A DNA stretch of 6,338 bases from CAINVV01 sp964506325 (GTDB lineage Bacteria; Bacteroidota; Bacteroidia; Bacteroidales; Prolixibacteraceae), in the NCBI GenBank assembly GCA_964506325.1, contig CAZDLO010000159.1:1-6338 (forward strand), written 5' to 3'. A program made the translations under genes and the position numbers. Position 1 is the stretch's first letter; the number at the start of each line of letters is the position of its first letter. Positions 1 to 6,175 of this stretch are shown piece by piece. Below the pieces are notes generated by a model, which worked only from the letters and a program-made list of their open reading frames with translations, was not told the DNA's origin and ran no database searches.

Positions 1-639
1 AATTGACGATGCTTCCTCGAAATATTTTGTAGGGCAGGTGATCTCTGCGATTTCAAATCCGGCGTAAAAAATTTGAGCTAACATTTCATTGTCAAAGACG
101 AAATCATCCGAGTTTAATTTATAATTTATTTTTCTGAGCACATTACCTGAGAAAGCCCGGTATCCGGTGTGGTATTCAGATAATTTTTGGTTGAGAACAA
201 GGTTTTGAAATAGTGTCAGAAAACGGTTGGCGATGTATTTGTATAAAGGCATACCTTCCCTCATGGCTCCTTTACCAAGAATCCTTGAGCCAAGAACGAC
301 TTCATACACCCCATTGGCAATCAGATAACACATCGAATGAATTAATAGTGGAGTATACTGATAATCAGGGTGTAACATCACAACGATATCTGAGTTTAGC
401 TCCAAAGCTTTGTCGTAACAGGATTTCTGGTTTCCTCCATAACCCTTATTTTGACTGTGTACAACGATGTGCTTTATCCCAAGTTGTTCAGCAACCTGGA
501 TGGTATTGTCACGGCTAAGGTCGTCGACCAGAATGACATGGTCAACTACATCGAATGGAATTTCCTTGTAGGTCTTCTCCAATGTTTTGGCAGCATTATA
601 GGCCGGCAAAACAACAGCAATGGTCTTGTTATTTATCAT
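1..639 (-). CDS. GT2 family glycosyltransferase, DPM/DPG-synthase-like (C-terminus beyond the window)
   Basis: The reading frame opens with ATG at 639-637 and stays open for 213 codons to position 1, so the C-terminus is missing. It begins MINNKTIAVVLPAYNAAKTL, the usual GT-A nucleotide-binding start. VDD at residues 38-40, inside VDDLSRDNT, is the first acidic motif. HPDYQYTP at 90-97 sits where many GT2 enzymes have a DxD-type motif. Then come GSR at 117-119, HTGYRAFS at 157-164 and DDFVFDNE at 178-185. This pattern fits the soluble polyprenyl-phosphate mannose/glucose synthase-like branch of GT2, which moves a sugar from an NDP-sugar to a lipid phosphate at the inner membrane. No transmembrane helix is seen in the visible part; some relatives carry C-terminal helices, which cannot be checked here. 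Its start lies inside the end of the GT83 gene, so the two are probably co-transcribed and translationally coupled. The family is confident; the sugar and acceptor are not determinable. Confidence 0.92.
   Translation of the reverse strand, partial: MINNKTIAVVLPAYNAAKTLEKTYKEIPFDVVDHVILVDDLSRDNTIQVAEQLGIKHIVVHSQNKGYGGNQKSCYDKALELNSDIVVMLHPDYQYTPLLIHSMCYLIANGVYEVVLGSRILGKGAMREGMPLYKYIANRFLTLFQNLVLNQKLSEYHTGYRAFSGNVLRKINYKLNSDDFVFDNEMLAQIFYAGFEIAEITCPTKYFEEASSI
629..639 (-). promoter_or_regulatory. 11-base gene overlap, probable translational coupling
   Basis: On the minus strand the end of the GT83 gene reads AAT GAT AAA TAA, and the GT2 ATG is embedded in it, out of frame. There is no intergenic space and no separate promoter is apparent. 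Ribosomes finishing the GT83 cistron would be positioned to start the GT2 cistron. Coupling is an inference from this geometry. Confidence 0.7.
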
Positions 640-2308
640 TTAAGAAGGCTTTTCGTTTCAAAAAAACGAATCCGTTTTTTTCATATAATATTTGTAGTGA
701 CGGGTATTTTCTTGTGTTTTCTTCGAGTCTGTCAACCTTGACTAAAAAGTAAGCATCCTTGTCTGTTTCTCCGGTTAAGAGCCAGTTAATGTCCCGGGCA
801 TTTGGATTGTCGGCAGGTTGTTTCCTGGCATAAAAAAGTGGCGCATAACTAAAATAGTCAAGAGCATTGACATAAACATCTTTGCCAACATTTGATTCAC
901 AAAATTCAATAGCTGCCCTCTGTGAATATCCTTCTATTCTGGGTGTAACGAGCAAAGTCAACAACATGACGCACAACAAGGAACTGAACAGCAAAACTCT
1001 GGTGGCAAGGGCATTCTTCTTCATGGCATTAAGTCCATAGAAAATCAATCCCAGTGCTAAAATCAAACCGGGTAAAGCTTCAAATCCTGTCCAGGCTACT
1101 TCTGCTTTCATGTTACCGGCTGCAAAAGCGTCGTCGACCCATCCTTTTTCAAGAATCAACTGAATATTCATGGCCAGAAAAGGAAGAGCAAGGGCAACAA
1201 ATGCAATTAAACCTCCAATGATGAACTGGAGTATATTTACCCATTTTTTCTGTTGGAGTGTTTTAATATCAACTGAATACAAATAGAGCGAGGCGAGAAA
1301 GGTGATGGGGAAATAGCACAAGGAAGAATAGTGGACAATTTTTGTTTTGACGATGGTAAACAGGATTAGGACTGTCCAAAACAGAATGATCATCCAACGC
1401 TGGAACAAAACCTGTAACGTGTTTCCCGGCAAATGCTTGATAATAACGGGAAGGGCAAAAACGGAAGCAGGAAATACACCCAGGAGAAGCACCACAAAAT
1501 GGTACAGGAAAAATCCGCCATGACCTGCATCCTGTGTAGTAAAGAGCCTGATCTGGTAATTAATGAAATCTGCGATAAGTGCCCCATTTCCACTTAGCAG
1601 CTGCATGATAAACCAGAATCCGCCGACAAGGCTAAATGCAGCCAGATAAATAATAATATGAAATGGATTGATTTGTATTTTAAACCTTATAAGCAATATG
1701 AACACTGCAAGAGCTATGCTGAAAACCAGAAATGCCACGGGTCCCTTGGTAAGCACTGCAAGCCCAATGAATGCTGCCGAATAAAGGAGATTCTTTATTT
1801 GTTCCGCACTCCCTTTCTTTCCCTGTAGCGTATATATATAATAAACAAAAAAAGCTACTCCATTGAAAATAAATAGATTAAACCAAGGGTCGATAATGCC
1901 TGATTTAAAATACAAATAGGGAAGTATCGAACTGGCATAGATTAGTACCCAAAGAAGACCAAATTTGACATCAAACAATTTTTTTCCATGTCTGAATAAA
2001 CTCAGGAAGGTCAGTATTCCACATATTGCATTTGGGAAGCGGGCCGCAAATTCATTGATCCCGAATGCTTTCATGGAAAGAACCTGAAACCATATAAACA
2101 ATGGTGGTTTTTCCCAGAATGGTTTGAAATCAATCTGCACCATCATGTAATTTTGGGAGACAAGCATCTCTCTGGCGGATTCGGCAAAGTTTATTTCATC
2201 CCAATCGAACAAATGCATTCCACCGATAAAAGGGATGAAAAGGATGGATGCAAATGCTACAATAAGAAACTGAATCAACCAGGGTCTGTCAATTATTTTT
2301 TTCAACAT
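629..2308 (-). CDS. ArnT-like GT83 (GT-C fold) membrane glycosyltransferase
   Basis: This 559-residue polytopic membrane protein has roughly 12-13 hydrophobic segments, the first at about residues 11-29, and a C-terminal soluble region from about 460. Family signatures in order: DWDEINFAESAREM (35-48) in the first periplasmic loop, with the D37-E38 pair typical of GT-C catalytic loops; EKPPLF (66-71); KSGIIDPWFN (135-144), a second acidic position at D140; LTKGP (186-190); GHGGFF (262-267); and KTKIVHYSS (321-329). Members of the ArnT/PMT-like group transfer a sugar from a polyprenyl-phosphate donor to lipid A or another envelope acceptor on the periplasmic face. E. coli ArnT adds L-Ara4N to lipid A, but nothing here shows that substrate and no Ara4N synthesis gene is visible, so no arnT symbol is given. 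Length matches the family (about 500-600). The ATG at 2308 precedes the first helix closely and has no strong Shine-Dalgarno. The stop overlaps the following GT2 gene by 11 bases, suggesting a donor-maker and donor-user pair. Confidence 0.92.
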   Translation of the reverse strand: MLKKIIDRPWLIQFLIVAFASILFIPFIGGMHLFDWDEINFAESAREMLVSQNYMMVQIDFKPFWEKPPLFIWFQVLSMKAFGINEFAARFPNAICGILTFLSLFRHGKKLFDVKFGLLWVLIYASSILPYLYFKSGIIDPWFNLFIFNGVAFFVYYIYTLQGKKGSAEQIKNLLYSAAFIGLAVLTKGPVAFLVFSIALAVFILLIRFKIQINPFHIIIYLAAFSLVGGFWFIMQLLSGNGALIADFINYQIRLFTTQDAGHGGFFLYHFVVLLLGVFPASVFALPVIIKHLPGNTLQVLFQRWMIILFWTVLILFTIVKTKIVHYSSLCYFPITFLASLYLYSVDIKTLQQKKWVNILQFIIGGLIAFVALALPFLAMNIQLILEKGWVDDAFAAGNMKAEVAWTGFEALPGLILALGLIFYGLNAMKKNALATRVLLFSSLLCVMLLTLLVTPRIEGYSQRAAIEFCESNVGKDVYVNALDYFSYAPLFYARKQPADNPNARDINWLLTGETDKDAYFLVKVDRLEENTRKYPSLQILYEKNGFVFLKRKAFLNDK

Positions 2309-2332
2309 AGGTTCTATTTGTGGACAAAACGC

Positions 2333-2443
2333 TTAAATTGATCGCCTCCCGACTTTCAGACCAGTCTTTTTACCCATCTTCAAATCGATCATTTGAGCTG
2401 CTTTTTTGCTGATGTCAAAGATAACTTTTTTGCCAATGCAATT
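2333..2443 (-). pseudogene. Short open fragment, possible decayed gene end (unrecognised)
   Basis: The frame is open for 36 codons between TAG (2446-2444) and TAA (2335-2333) and has no start codon near its 5' end. It reads GKKVIFDISKKAAQMIDLKM at fragment residues 4-23, then a lysine- and glycine-rich tail, which looks more like protein than chance. The DISKKAA stretch faintly recalls the IDLSKAAA segment near the end of RlpA-type double-psi beta-barrel proteins, but the similarity is short and from memory. It overlaps the end of the istB remnant in another frame and lies 25 bases upstream of the GT83 start. It could equally be leader sequence of the glycosyltransferase unit. Function not assigned. 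Confidence 0.2.
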
Positions 2444-2564
2444 CTAACCTCTGTGTTTTCTTAACGGAGAGCTTCTCCCGAAGTGATGTTCCTAATAGTT
2501 CCATGCGATGTGCGCTGTGGACGATCCTGTGAAGGATGGCACCGGCGAGGGTCCCGGGTTCGAA
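2415..2564 (-). pseudogene. istB: 3' remnant of an IS21-family helper ATPase gene (istB)
   Basis: Reading leftward from 2564 in one frame gives FEPGTLAGAILHRIVHSAHR followed by MELLGTSLREK, then about 18 further codons to a TGA at 2417-2415. This matches the well-known C-terminal end of IstB-type AAA+ helper proteins, where an E-P-T-L-A-D-A-I-L-D-R-hydrophobic-hydrophobic-H-N-A-H-R-I-E-L-x-G-E-S-hydrophobic-R-K pattern closes the protein. Only about 35 residues of the roughly 250 expected are present. The Walker A and B motifs are absent, and the frame is closed by TAA at about 2605 just upstream with no similarity there. No istA is in view. It is therefore a scar of a lost or truncated insertion sequence, with no expected activity. 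The family call rests on one short but characteristic motif. Confidence 0.68.
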
Positions 2565-2575
2565 GCACTTTGAAC

Positions 2576-2610
2576 AAAAAAAATCGCAGCAAAATGAGAT
2601 TTACTGCGAT
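2576..2610 (-). terminator. Terminator-like hairpin with a T8 tract, leftward orientation
   Basis: ATCGCAG at 2583-2589 is the exact reverse complement of CTGCGAT at 2604-2610. Inside the loop, AAAT (2592-2595) and ATTT (2599-2602) can extend the stem around a GAG tip. On the minus strand the stem is followed at once by eight T residues (A2576-A2583 on the + strand, the last shared with the stem), the form of an intrinsic terminator for leftward transcription. No intact minus-strand gene ends just to its right, so it is either the orphan end of a lost gene or it insulates the GT83 unit from upstream transcription. Confidence 0.5.
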
Positions 2611-2999
2611 CATCCAGTATGATTGCCAGAAACTTTGCATTTTCAAGCAATTGACTAAAATATTTTTCGCTGCCCTGCGTGTCTTTGGCCTGAATATTCT
2701 TTTTCTCCATGGCACGAATTTTTACAAAAATCAGACTTTAAATAACAAGGTGAACAAGCATGATCAGAATTAACAGTGCAAAAAACCCAATGAATCAAAA
2801 TATCAGGAATCTGTCCAAACAGGTGAAATAGTCCTCCAGGGTTTTTTATATTTACATGGAAATCCGGGCCTGACTGTTTTCCTGATTCACAACATAGAGG
2901 ATGAAGTGAACTGTTAGGTATGGAGATTGCCTCCGTACATCAGTTTTCAAAATACAATAATACAGTAACCTGTCAAACTACTACAAAAACTTCAGCGCA

Positions 3000-5462
3000 A
3001 TGAAAAACCTGCCAAAATGGACCAACCTGTTTTATGCCCTGGTCAGGACTATGGCCGCCGCCGGCTGCCTTGCAGTGATATCCGGAGAAACTAAGGCACA
3101 GTCGGCCGGTACCAAAGCCCCAACACCTTCCATATCGGTTCCCTCTCAATTGCTGGACAACCGGAAACCTGTAGCCAGCTGGATCTGGGATTCGGGGCCT
3201 GACAACCCAAAGAATTATTACCTGATGATCAGGAAAACGGTTGACCTACCGGAAATGCCTTCAGCAGCGAAAGCATTCATCTCTGCTTTTGCCTACGCAG
3301 ATGTTTATATCAACGGCCAGCTGGTAGACCGCTGCCCGATGAACTGCGACCCGGAATTCCAGGTGTATGAAAAATTCGACCTGTCGGGTTATTTTCGAAA
3401 AGGAAAAAACACCATTTCGGCACTGGTGTACAATTTCGGGATCGGGATGCACCACCGCATCAATGGCAGAGGGGGCTTCTTTTTCCAGGGGGAAGTGCAG
3501 CTGGGAGAAAAGAACCTGCTAAAGATCAATACGGATGATTCGTGGAAAGTCTCCAAAGCTGAGGCCTGGGACAACGGGACTGCCACCAGGACTGCCACTT
3601 CCAACCTGATCGGGTTCGTGGAGAAATTTGATGCCCGCAAAAAGAAAGATCACTGGCGGGACAACGGCTTCGACGACTCGAAATGGAAGCCAGCCAGGAA
3701 ACTGGGCATTCCTCCGCTCCAGCCTTTTAACAACATCGTTGAAGTTTGCCGGCCATCGATTTTCAGGGAAAAAGTTTACCCGGTAAACCACTGGTTCATT
3801 GGCGACAAGGTAGTGTATGATTTCGGGAAAGAAATTGCCGGAACGCCCACGCTTGATCTCTATTCAAGCCGTGAAGGGGTTACCCTGGAGATGGGAACCG
3901 GTGAACGGCTGTTGCCGGACAGTACGGTTCTGTATACGAAACGGGTCAATTTTACCGATTATTTCACCTGCAGAAAAGGGTTTCAGTCACTGGAACCACT
4001 GACATGGAGAGGCTTCCGTTACCTGAGCCTCACCATGAAAGACAGTGTTATCATCCAGGAAATATCAGCCATCAACCGGCACTATGATTTTACCCGGGAA
4101 GGTTCATTTGAATGTTCAGACCCGCTGCTGAACCGAATCTGGGAAATTGGCAACCAGACCATGCTGCTTTGTGCCCAGGACACCTACATGGACACGCCAT
4201 GGCGGGAACAGACGCATTACATTGCCGGTGACAGCCGCTATTTGCAGAAATATGCCTTTTACCCGTTTGGAATGAGTTCCGAATTCCTGATGCATTACAA
4301 TATTTTATCGGGGGCATGGTCACAACGGTGGAAAGATGACGGCTCCATCCGTTCGCGGTATCCAACGGATTGGTTGCTGGGTGAAGGGACTTCAGCTTAC
4401 GTGGCTGACTATGAGTTGGAATGGGTCATCATGCTGGGTGAATATTACCAGTATTTCGGAAAGAAGGAGCTGATTAAAAAGGTGTATCCGAACCTGAAAA
4501 AGCTGATGACCCTCTTTGATGGTTACCTGGGAAAAGAGCATGGGCTATTGTCCAAAATTCCCGGCTGGATCGTACTGGATCACCCGGATTCCTACCCTAT
4601 GGATCAGCGGGAGGAGATTACCGGACTGAACTGCCTCTACTACGAAGCCCTGAAACAGGCAGCTGCCATCGCCAAAGATATTGCAGATGATCCCGAACAG
4701 TCGGCCCAATGGTCGAAAAAAGCCGGCATCTTAAAAGAAAACATCCAGAAATGGCTGTGGCTGCCCGAAAAGCACCAGTTCATGGACAGCTTCGGGGGAG
4801 AGAAATGCAGTCAGCAAACTCAGGTATATGCCCTGCTGTACGGCCTGGTGGAAGAGACCGAAAAAGAGCATGTCATAAACGCCATTGCTGCAGGCAACCG
4901 AAGCAGTGAGCAATCATTTTCCTATTATGTGGTCCACTCCCTGTTCGACAGTAAGCCCATGTGGTCGCTCGATTTTATCCGCAAATACTGGGGAGGCCAG
5001 ATGAAATCACCCTATTTCAACGGCGCCTGGCACGAATGCTGGGATATCGCCAATTTCCTGACCGACCTGATGACTACCTCACATGCCTGGTGCTCAGGCC
5101 CAACGGCTTTGCTGCCGCAGAAAGTTCTTGGTCTGGAACCGATTTCGGCAGGATGGAAGACATTTTCCGTCCGGCCCAACCCTTGCGACCTCCAATGGGC
5201 CAAGGGAGTCGTCTCCTCCCCTTTCGGACCGGTATGTGCCGAATGGAAGACCAACCAGGCCGGCAACTTTAAGCTCTATGTAAGTGTACCGCAACAGACA
5301 ACTGCAGAAATTGCCCTGCCCGGCATACAGGCAGACAATGTTCTGATCAACGGCAGGCCAGCCGCCAGCCATCCGGACATTAAAAAGGGAGGGGTGCGAA
5401 ACGGACGGTTGGTGTACATAGTTCAACCCGGCGAATACCAGTTTGAGATGTCCCTGAAATAG
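3000..5462 (+). CDS. Exported alpha-L-rhamnosidase-type glycoside hydrolase, GH78
   Basis: The protein has 820 residues. A Sec-type N-terminus has basic K2, K6 and R16, a hydrophobic core at about 17-28, and likely cleavage near TKA-QS (after residue 33), so it should act in the periplasm or outside. Domain order fits GH78: an N-terminal beta-sandwich at about 55-250 starting ASWIWDSG, with a DVYINGQLVD strand (101-110); a second sandwich at about 255-360 (VVYDFGKEIAGTPTLDL at 271-287, TWRGFRYLSL at 335-344); an (alpha/alpha)6 catalytic barrel at about 361-705; and a C-terminal sandwich at about 706-820. The catalytic signature is DTPWREQ at 398-404, followed by GD at 410-411. E403 is the likely general acid. 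E679 in GAWHECWD (675-682) occupies the place of the glutamate thought to activate water. The enzyme would release terminal alpha-L-rhamnose, or a similar 6-deoxy sugar, from a glycan. No SusC/SusD or other glycosidase lies nearby, so the substrate is open. No Por secretion tail is evident. The ATG at 3000 is the only start that keeps the whole signal peptide. Confidence 0.93.
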   Translation: MKNLPKWTNLFYALVRTMAAAGCLAVISGETKAQSAGTKAPTPSISVPSQLLDNRKPVASWIWDSGPDNPKNYYLMIRKTVDLPEMPSAAKAFISAFAYADVYINGQLVDRCPMNCDPEFQVYEKFDLSGYFRKGKNTISALVYNFGIGMHHRINGRGGFFFQGEVQLGEKNLLKINTDDSWKVSKAEAWDNGTATRTATSNLIGFVEKFDARKKKDHWRDNGFDDSKWKPARKLGIPPLQPFNNIVEVCRPSIFREKVYPVNHWFIGDKVVYDFGKEIAGTPTLDLYSSREGVTLEMGTGERLLPDSTVLYTKRVNFTDYFTCRKGFQSLEPLTWRGFRYLSLTMKDSVIIQEISAINRHYDFTREGSFECSDPLLNRIWEIGNQTMLLCAQDTYMDTPWREQTHYIAGDSRYLQKYAFYPFGMSSEFLMHYNILSGAWSQRWKDDGSIRSRYPTDWLLGEGTSAYVADYELEWVIMLGEYYQYFGKKELIKKVYPNLKKLMTLFDGYLGKEHGLLSKIPGWIVLDHPDSYPMDQREEITGLNCLYYEALKQAAAIAKDIADDPEQSAQWSKKAGILKENIQKWLWLPEKHQFMDSFGGEKCSQQTQVYALLYGLVEETEKEHVINAIAAGNRSSEQSFSYYVVHSLFDSKPMWSLDFIRKYWGGQMKSPYFNGAWHECWDIANFLTDLMTTSHAWCSGPTALLPQKVLGLEPISAGWKTFSVRPNPCDLQWAKGVVSSPFGPVCAEWKTNQAGNFKLYVSVPQQTTAEIALPGIQADNVLINGRPAASHPDIKKGGVRNGRLVYIVQPGEYQFEMSLK

Positions 5463-5563
5463 ATGTTGCGTCAATTTTCGCTGGAAAAAACAGCAGATGC
5501 CGGCAGTGGTCCTGGGCAGTCAGTACAACCAAAAATAAAATTTTGCTGCATTTAACAGGTTCC

Positions 5564-5587
5564 AAAGTGTAACAAATGTTACACTTT
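5564..5587. repeat. Perfect 10-bp inverted repeat with 4-base spacer between convergent genes
   Basis: AAAGTGTAAC at 5564-5573 is exactly reverse-complementary to GTTACACTTT at 5578-5587, with AAAT between. It lies 101 bases past the GH78 stop and 41 bases past the stop of the minus-strand membrane-protein gene, the right place for a shared bidirectional terminator. Neither strand has a T tract directly after the stem, so it is not a classical intrinsic terminator. The symmetric TGTAAC-N4-GTTACA core would also suit a dimeric DNA-binding protein. The structure is certain; the role is not. Confidence 0.6.
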
Positions 5588-5590
5588 ACA

Positions 5591-5610
5591 GGCACGGATT
5601 ACAAATACGC
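5591..5610 (+). repeat. REP-like 20-bp repeat, copy 1
   Basis: The copy reads GGCACGGATTACAAATACGC. It matches the reverse complement of 6209-6228 at 17 of 20 positions, and GCGG-type sequence follows both copies. The merged form contains an imperfect CGGATT-TGC-AAATCCG palindrome, typical of dispersed hairpin repeats in Bacteroidota. It starts 3 bases after the 10-bp inverted repeat and ends 18 bases from the stop of the minus-strand gene at 5629. Confidence 0.5.
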
Positions 5611-5628
5611 AACGGCGGATTTAAAGCC

Positions 5629-6093
5629 TTAATGTATTGTTATGCCCTTTTCTGCAGCAATATAATAGATCGCATCCCTGGTTTCCACCAGAACTTTGAA
5701 TTCAAGTTCAGACAATTCCAACTTTGAGGCAGAGCCATCCGGGTGAATGATTTCAAACCAGTTGGCCTTGTATTGGAGGGATTTTACCTGGCTCCACCTT
5801 ATGGATTTCATTCTGGTCCAAATCCCGGTTTTAATCACAATTTGCACATTATCCACCAAAACATATGCAGACCCAAAGAATTTTTCGACCGAATAACCCA
5901 TTCCGTTGATGATGCCGGTGATACCCTGAAGTGTTAATAGTATCATCATAGGAAACTGGGAAAACAGTTTTTCCCGATCTCCAAAAAATCTAAAAACTAC
6001 ATATATTATTGGTATTGAAAGAGATATAACACCCATTACAAGGGTGAATTTTGATCTCTGCCTTTTGGGAATCAAGTCAATTTTGAGTTCCAT
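5629..6093 (-). CDS. Small two-helix membrane protein with a PH-like C-terminal domain, function unknown
   Basis: The protein has 154 residues. A charged N-terminus (KRQRSK at 10-15) precedes a hydrophobic helix at about 17-37. A short charged turn (GDREK, 38-42) follows, then a second helix at about 47-66, so both ends are probably cytoplasmic by the positive-inside rule. Residues 72-154 form a soluble tail with alternating strands: GSAYVLVDNVQIVIKTG (74-90), then SIRWSQVKSLQY (97-108), WFEIIHPDGSASKLELSEL (112-130), and a closing helix to the end. The YVLVDNVQIVIKTG...SIRWSQVKSL pattern resembles small bacterial PH-like domain membrane proteins, whose roles are mostly unknown. I recognise no catalytic motif. 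It stands alone, convergent with the GH78 gene, and is bracketed by two inverted copies of a 20-bp repeat. The ATG at 6093 lies directly before a natural N-terminus, with no strong Shine-Dalgarno. The gene is confident; the PH-like fold is an inference from strand pattern. Confidence 0.8.
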   Translation of the reverse strand: MELKIDLIPKRQRSKFTLVMGVISLSIPIIYVVFRFFGDREKLFSQFPMMILLTLQGITGIINGMGYSVEKFFGSAYVLVDNVQIVIKTGIWTRMKSIRWSQVKSLQYKANWFEIIHPDGSASKLELSELEFKVLVETRDAIYYIAAEKGITIH

Positions 6094-6175
6094 AGATTTC
6101 GGGAATATGGTCAGGGGATATCATAAAGGTTAGAATACAATAACGAAAGTAAGAAATTCCAGGCAATAGTATTGA

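Larger units (their letters stand above)
2309..2999. other. 691-base stretch without an intact gene: IS scar, hairpin, and upstream region of two divergent genes
   Basis: This separates the divergent GT83 (leftward) and GH78 (rightward) genes, so it must hold both promoters. The left half (2333-2564) contains decayed coding fragments, one recognisable as istB; 2576-2610 is a terminator-like hairpin. An unrecognised minus-strand frame of 72 codons starts at ATG 2710 and ends at 2492. It runs through both the hairpin and the istB scar in another frame, so I do not call it a gene. From 2720 to 2999 I see only short frames; the longest that looks translatable is 24 codons from 2760 on the + strand. 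No clear Bacteroidota promoter (TTG near -33 with TAnnTTTG near -7) stands out; TATATTTAC near 2848 is the closest -7-like string but lacks a well-placed partner. The GH78 ATG at 3000 has only A-rich sequence and no Shine-Dalgarno upstream. Confidence 0.6.

Noticed and set aside
213..741. Plus-strand frames across 213-518 and 451-741
   Set aside because: These are antisense to the GT2 and GT83 coding sequences, whose conserved motifs fix the minus strand as coding.
2328..2352. Minus-strand GGGAGGCGATCAATTTAA as an IS21 terminal repeat
   Set aside because: It only loosely resembles the GGGTGGTCAATTT-type ends I recall from some IS21 relatives, and no second end is visible to compare, so it cannot be supported.
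2541..2570. GGGTTCGAA on the + strand, resembling a tRNA T-loop and suggesting a tRNA or an attachment site
   Set aside because: The five bases before TTCGAAG (CCGGG) do not pair with the five after it (CACTT), no acceptor or anticodon arm can be placed upstream, and the same bases encode the istB-like peptide on the other strand.
2492..2710. 72-codon minus-strand frame beginning MEKKNIQAKDTQ
   Set aside because: It has no recognisable domain, passes through the terminator-like hairpin, and its last third overlaps the istB remnant in a different frame, so that part is a shadow. The first 45 codons might be a decayed gene but nothing supports a call.
2841..2856. TATATTTAC as a -7 element for the GH78 promoter
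   Set aside because: It lies about 150 bases from the start codon, lacks the final G of TAnnTTTG, and has no TTG at suitable spacing upstream; too weak to annotate.
3054..3071. Possible lipoprotein signal around AAGC (residues 20-23) of the GH78 protein
   Set aside because: The -3 position is alanine rather than L/V/I, and hydrophobic residues continue after the cysteine (LAVIS). A standard signal peptidase I site at about residue 33 fits better.
5094..5474. 126-codon frame antisense to the GH78 C-terminus, and other long antisense frames within the GH78 gene
   Set aside because: They lie opposite conserved GH78 sequence, show no domain, and are explained by the high G+C of the sense gene.
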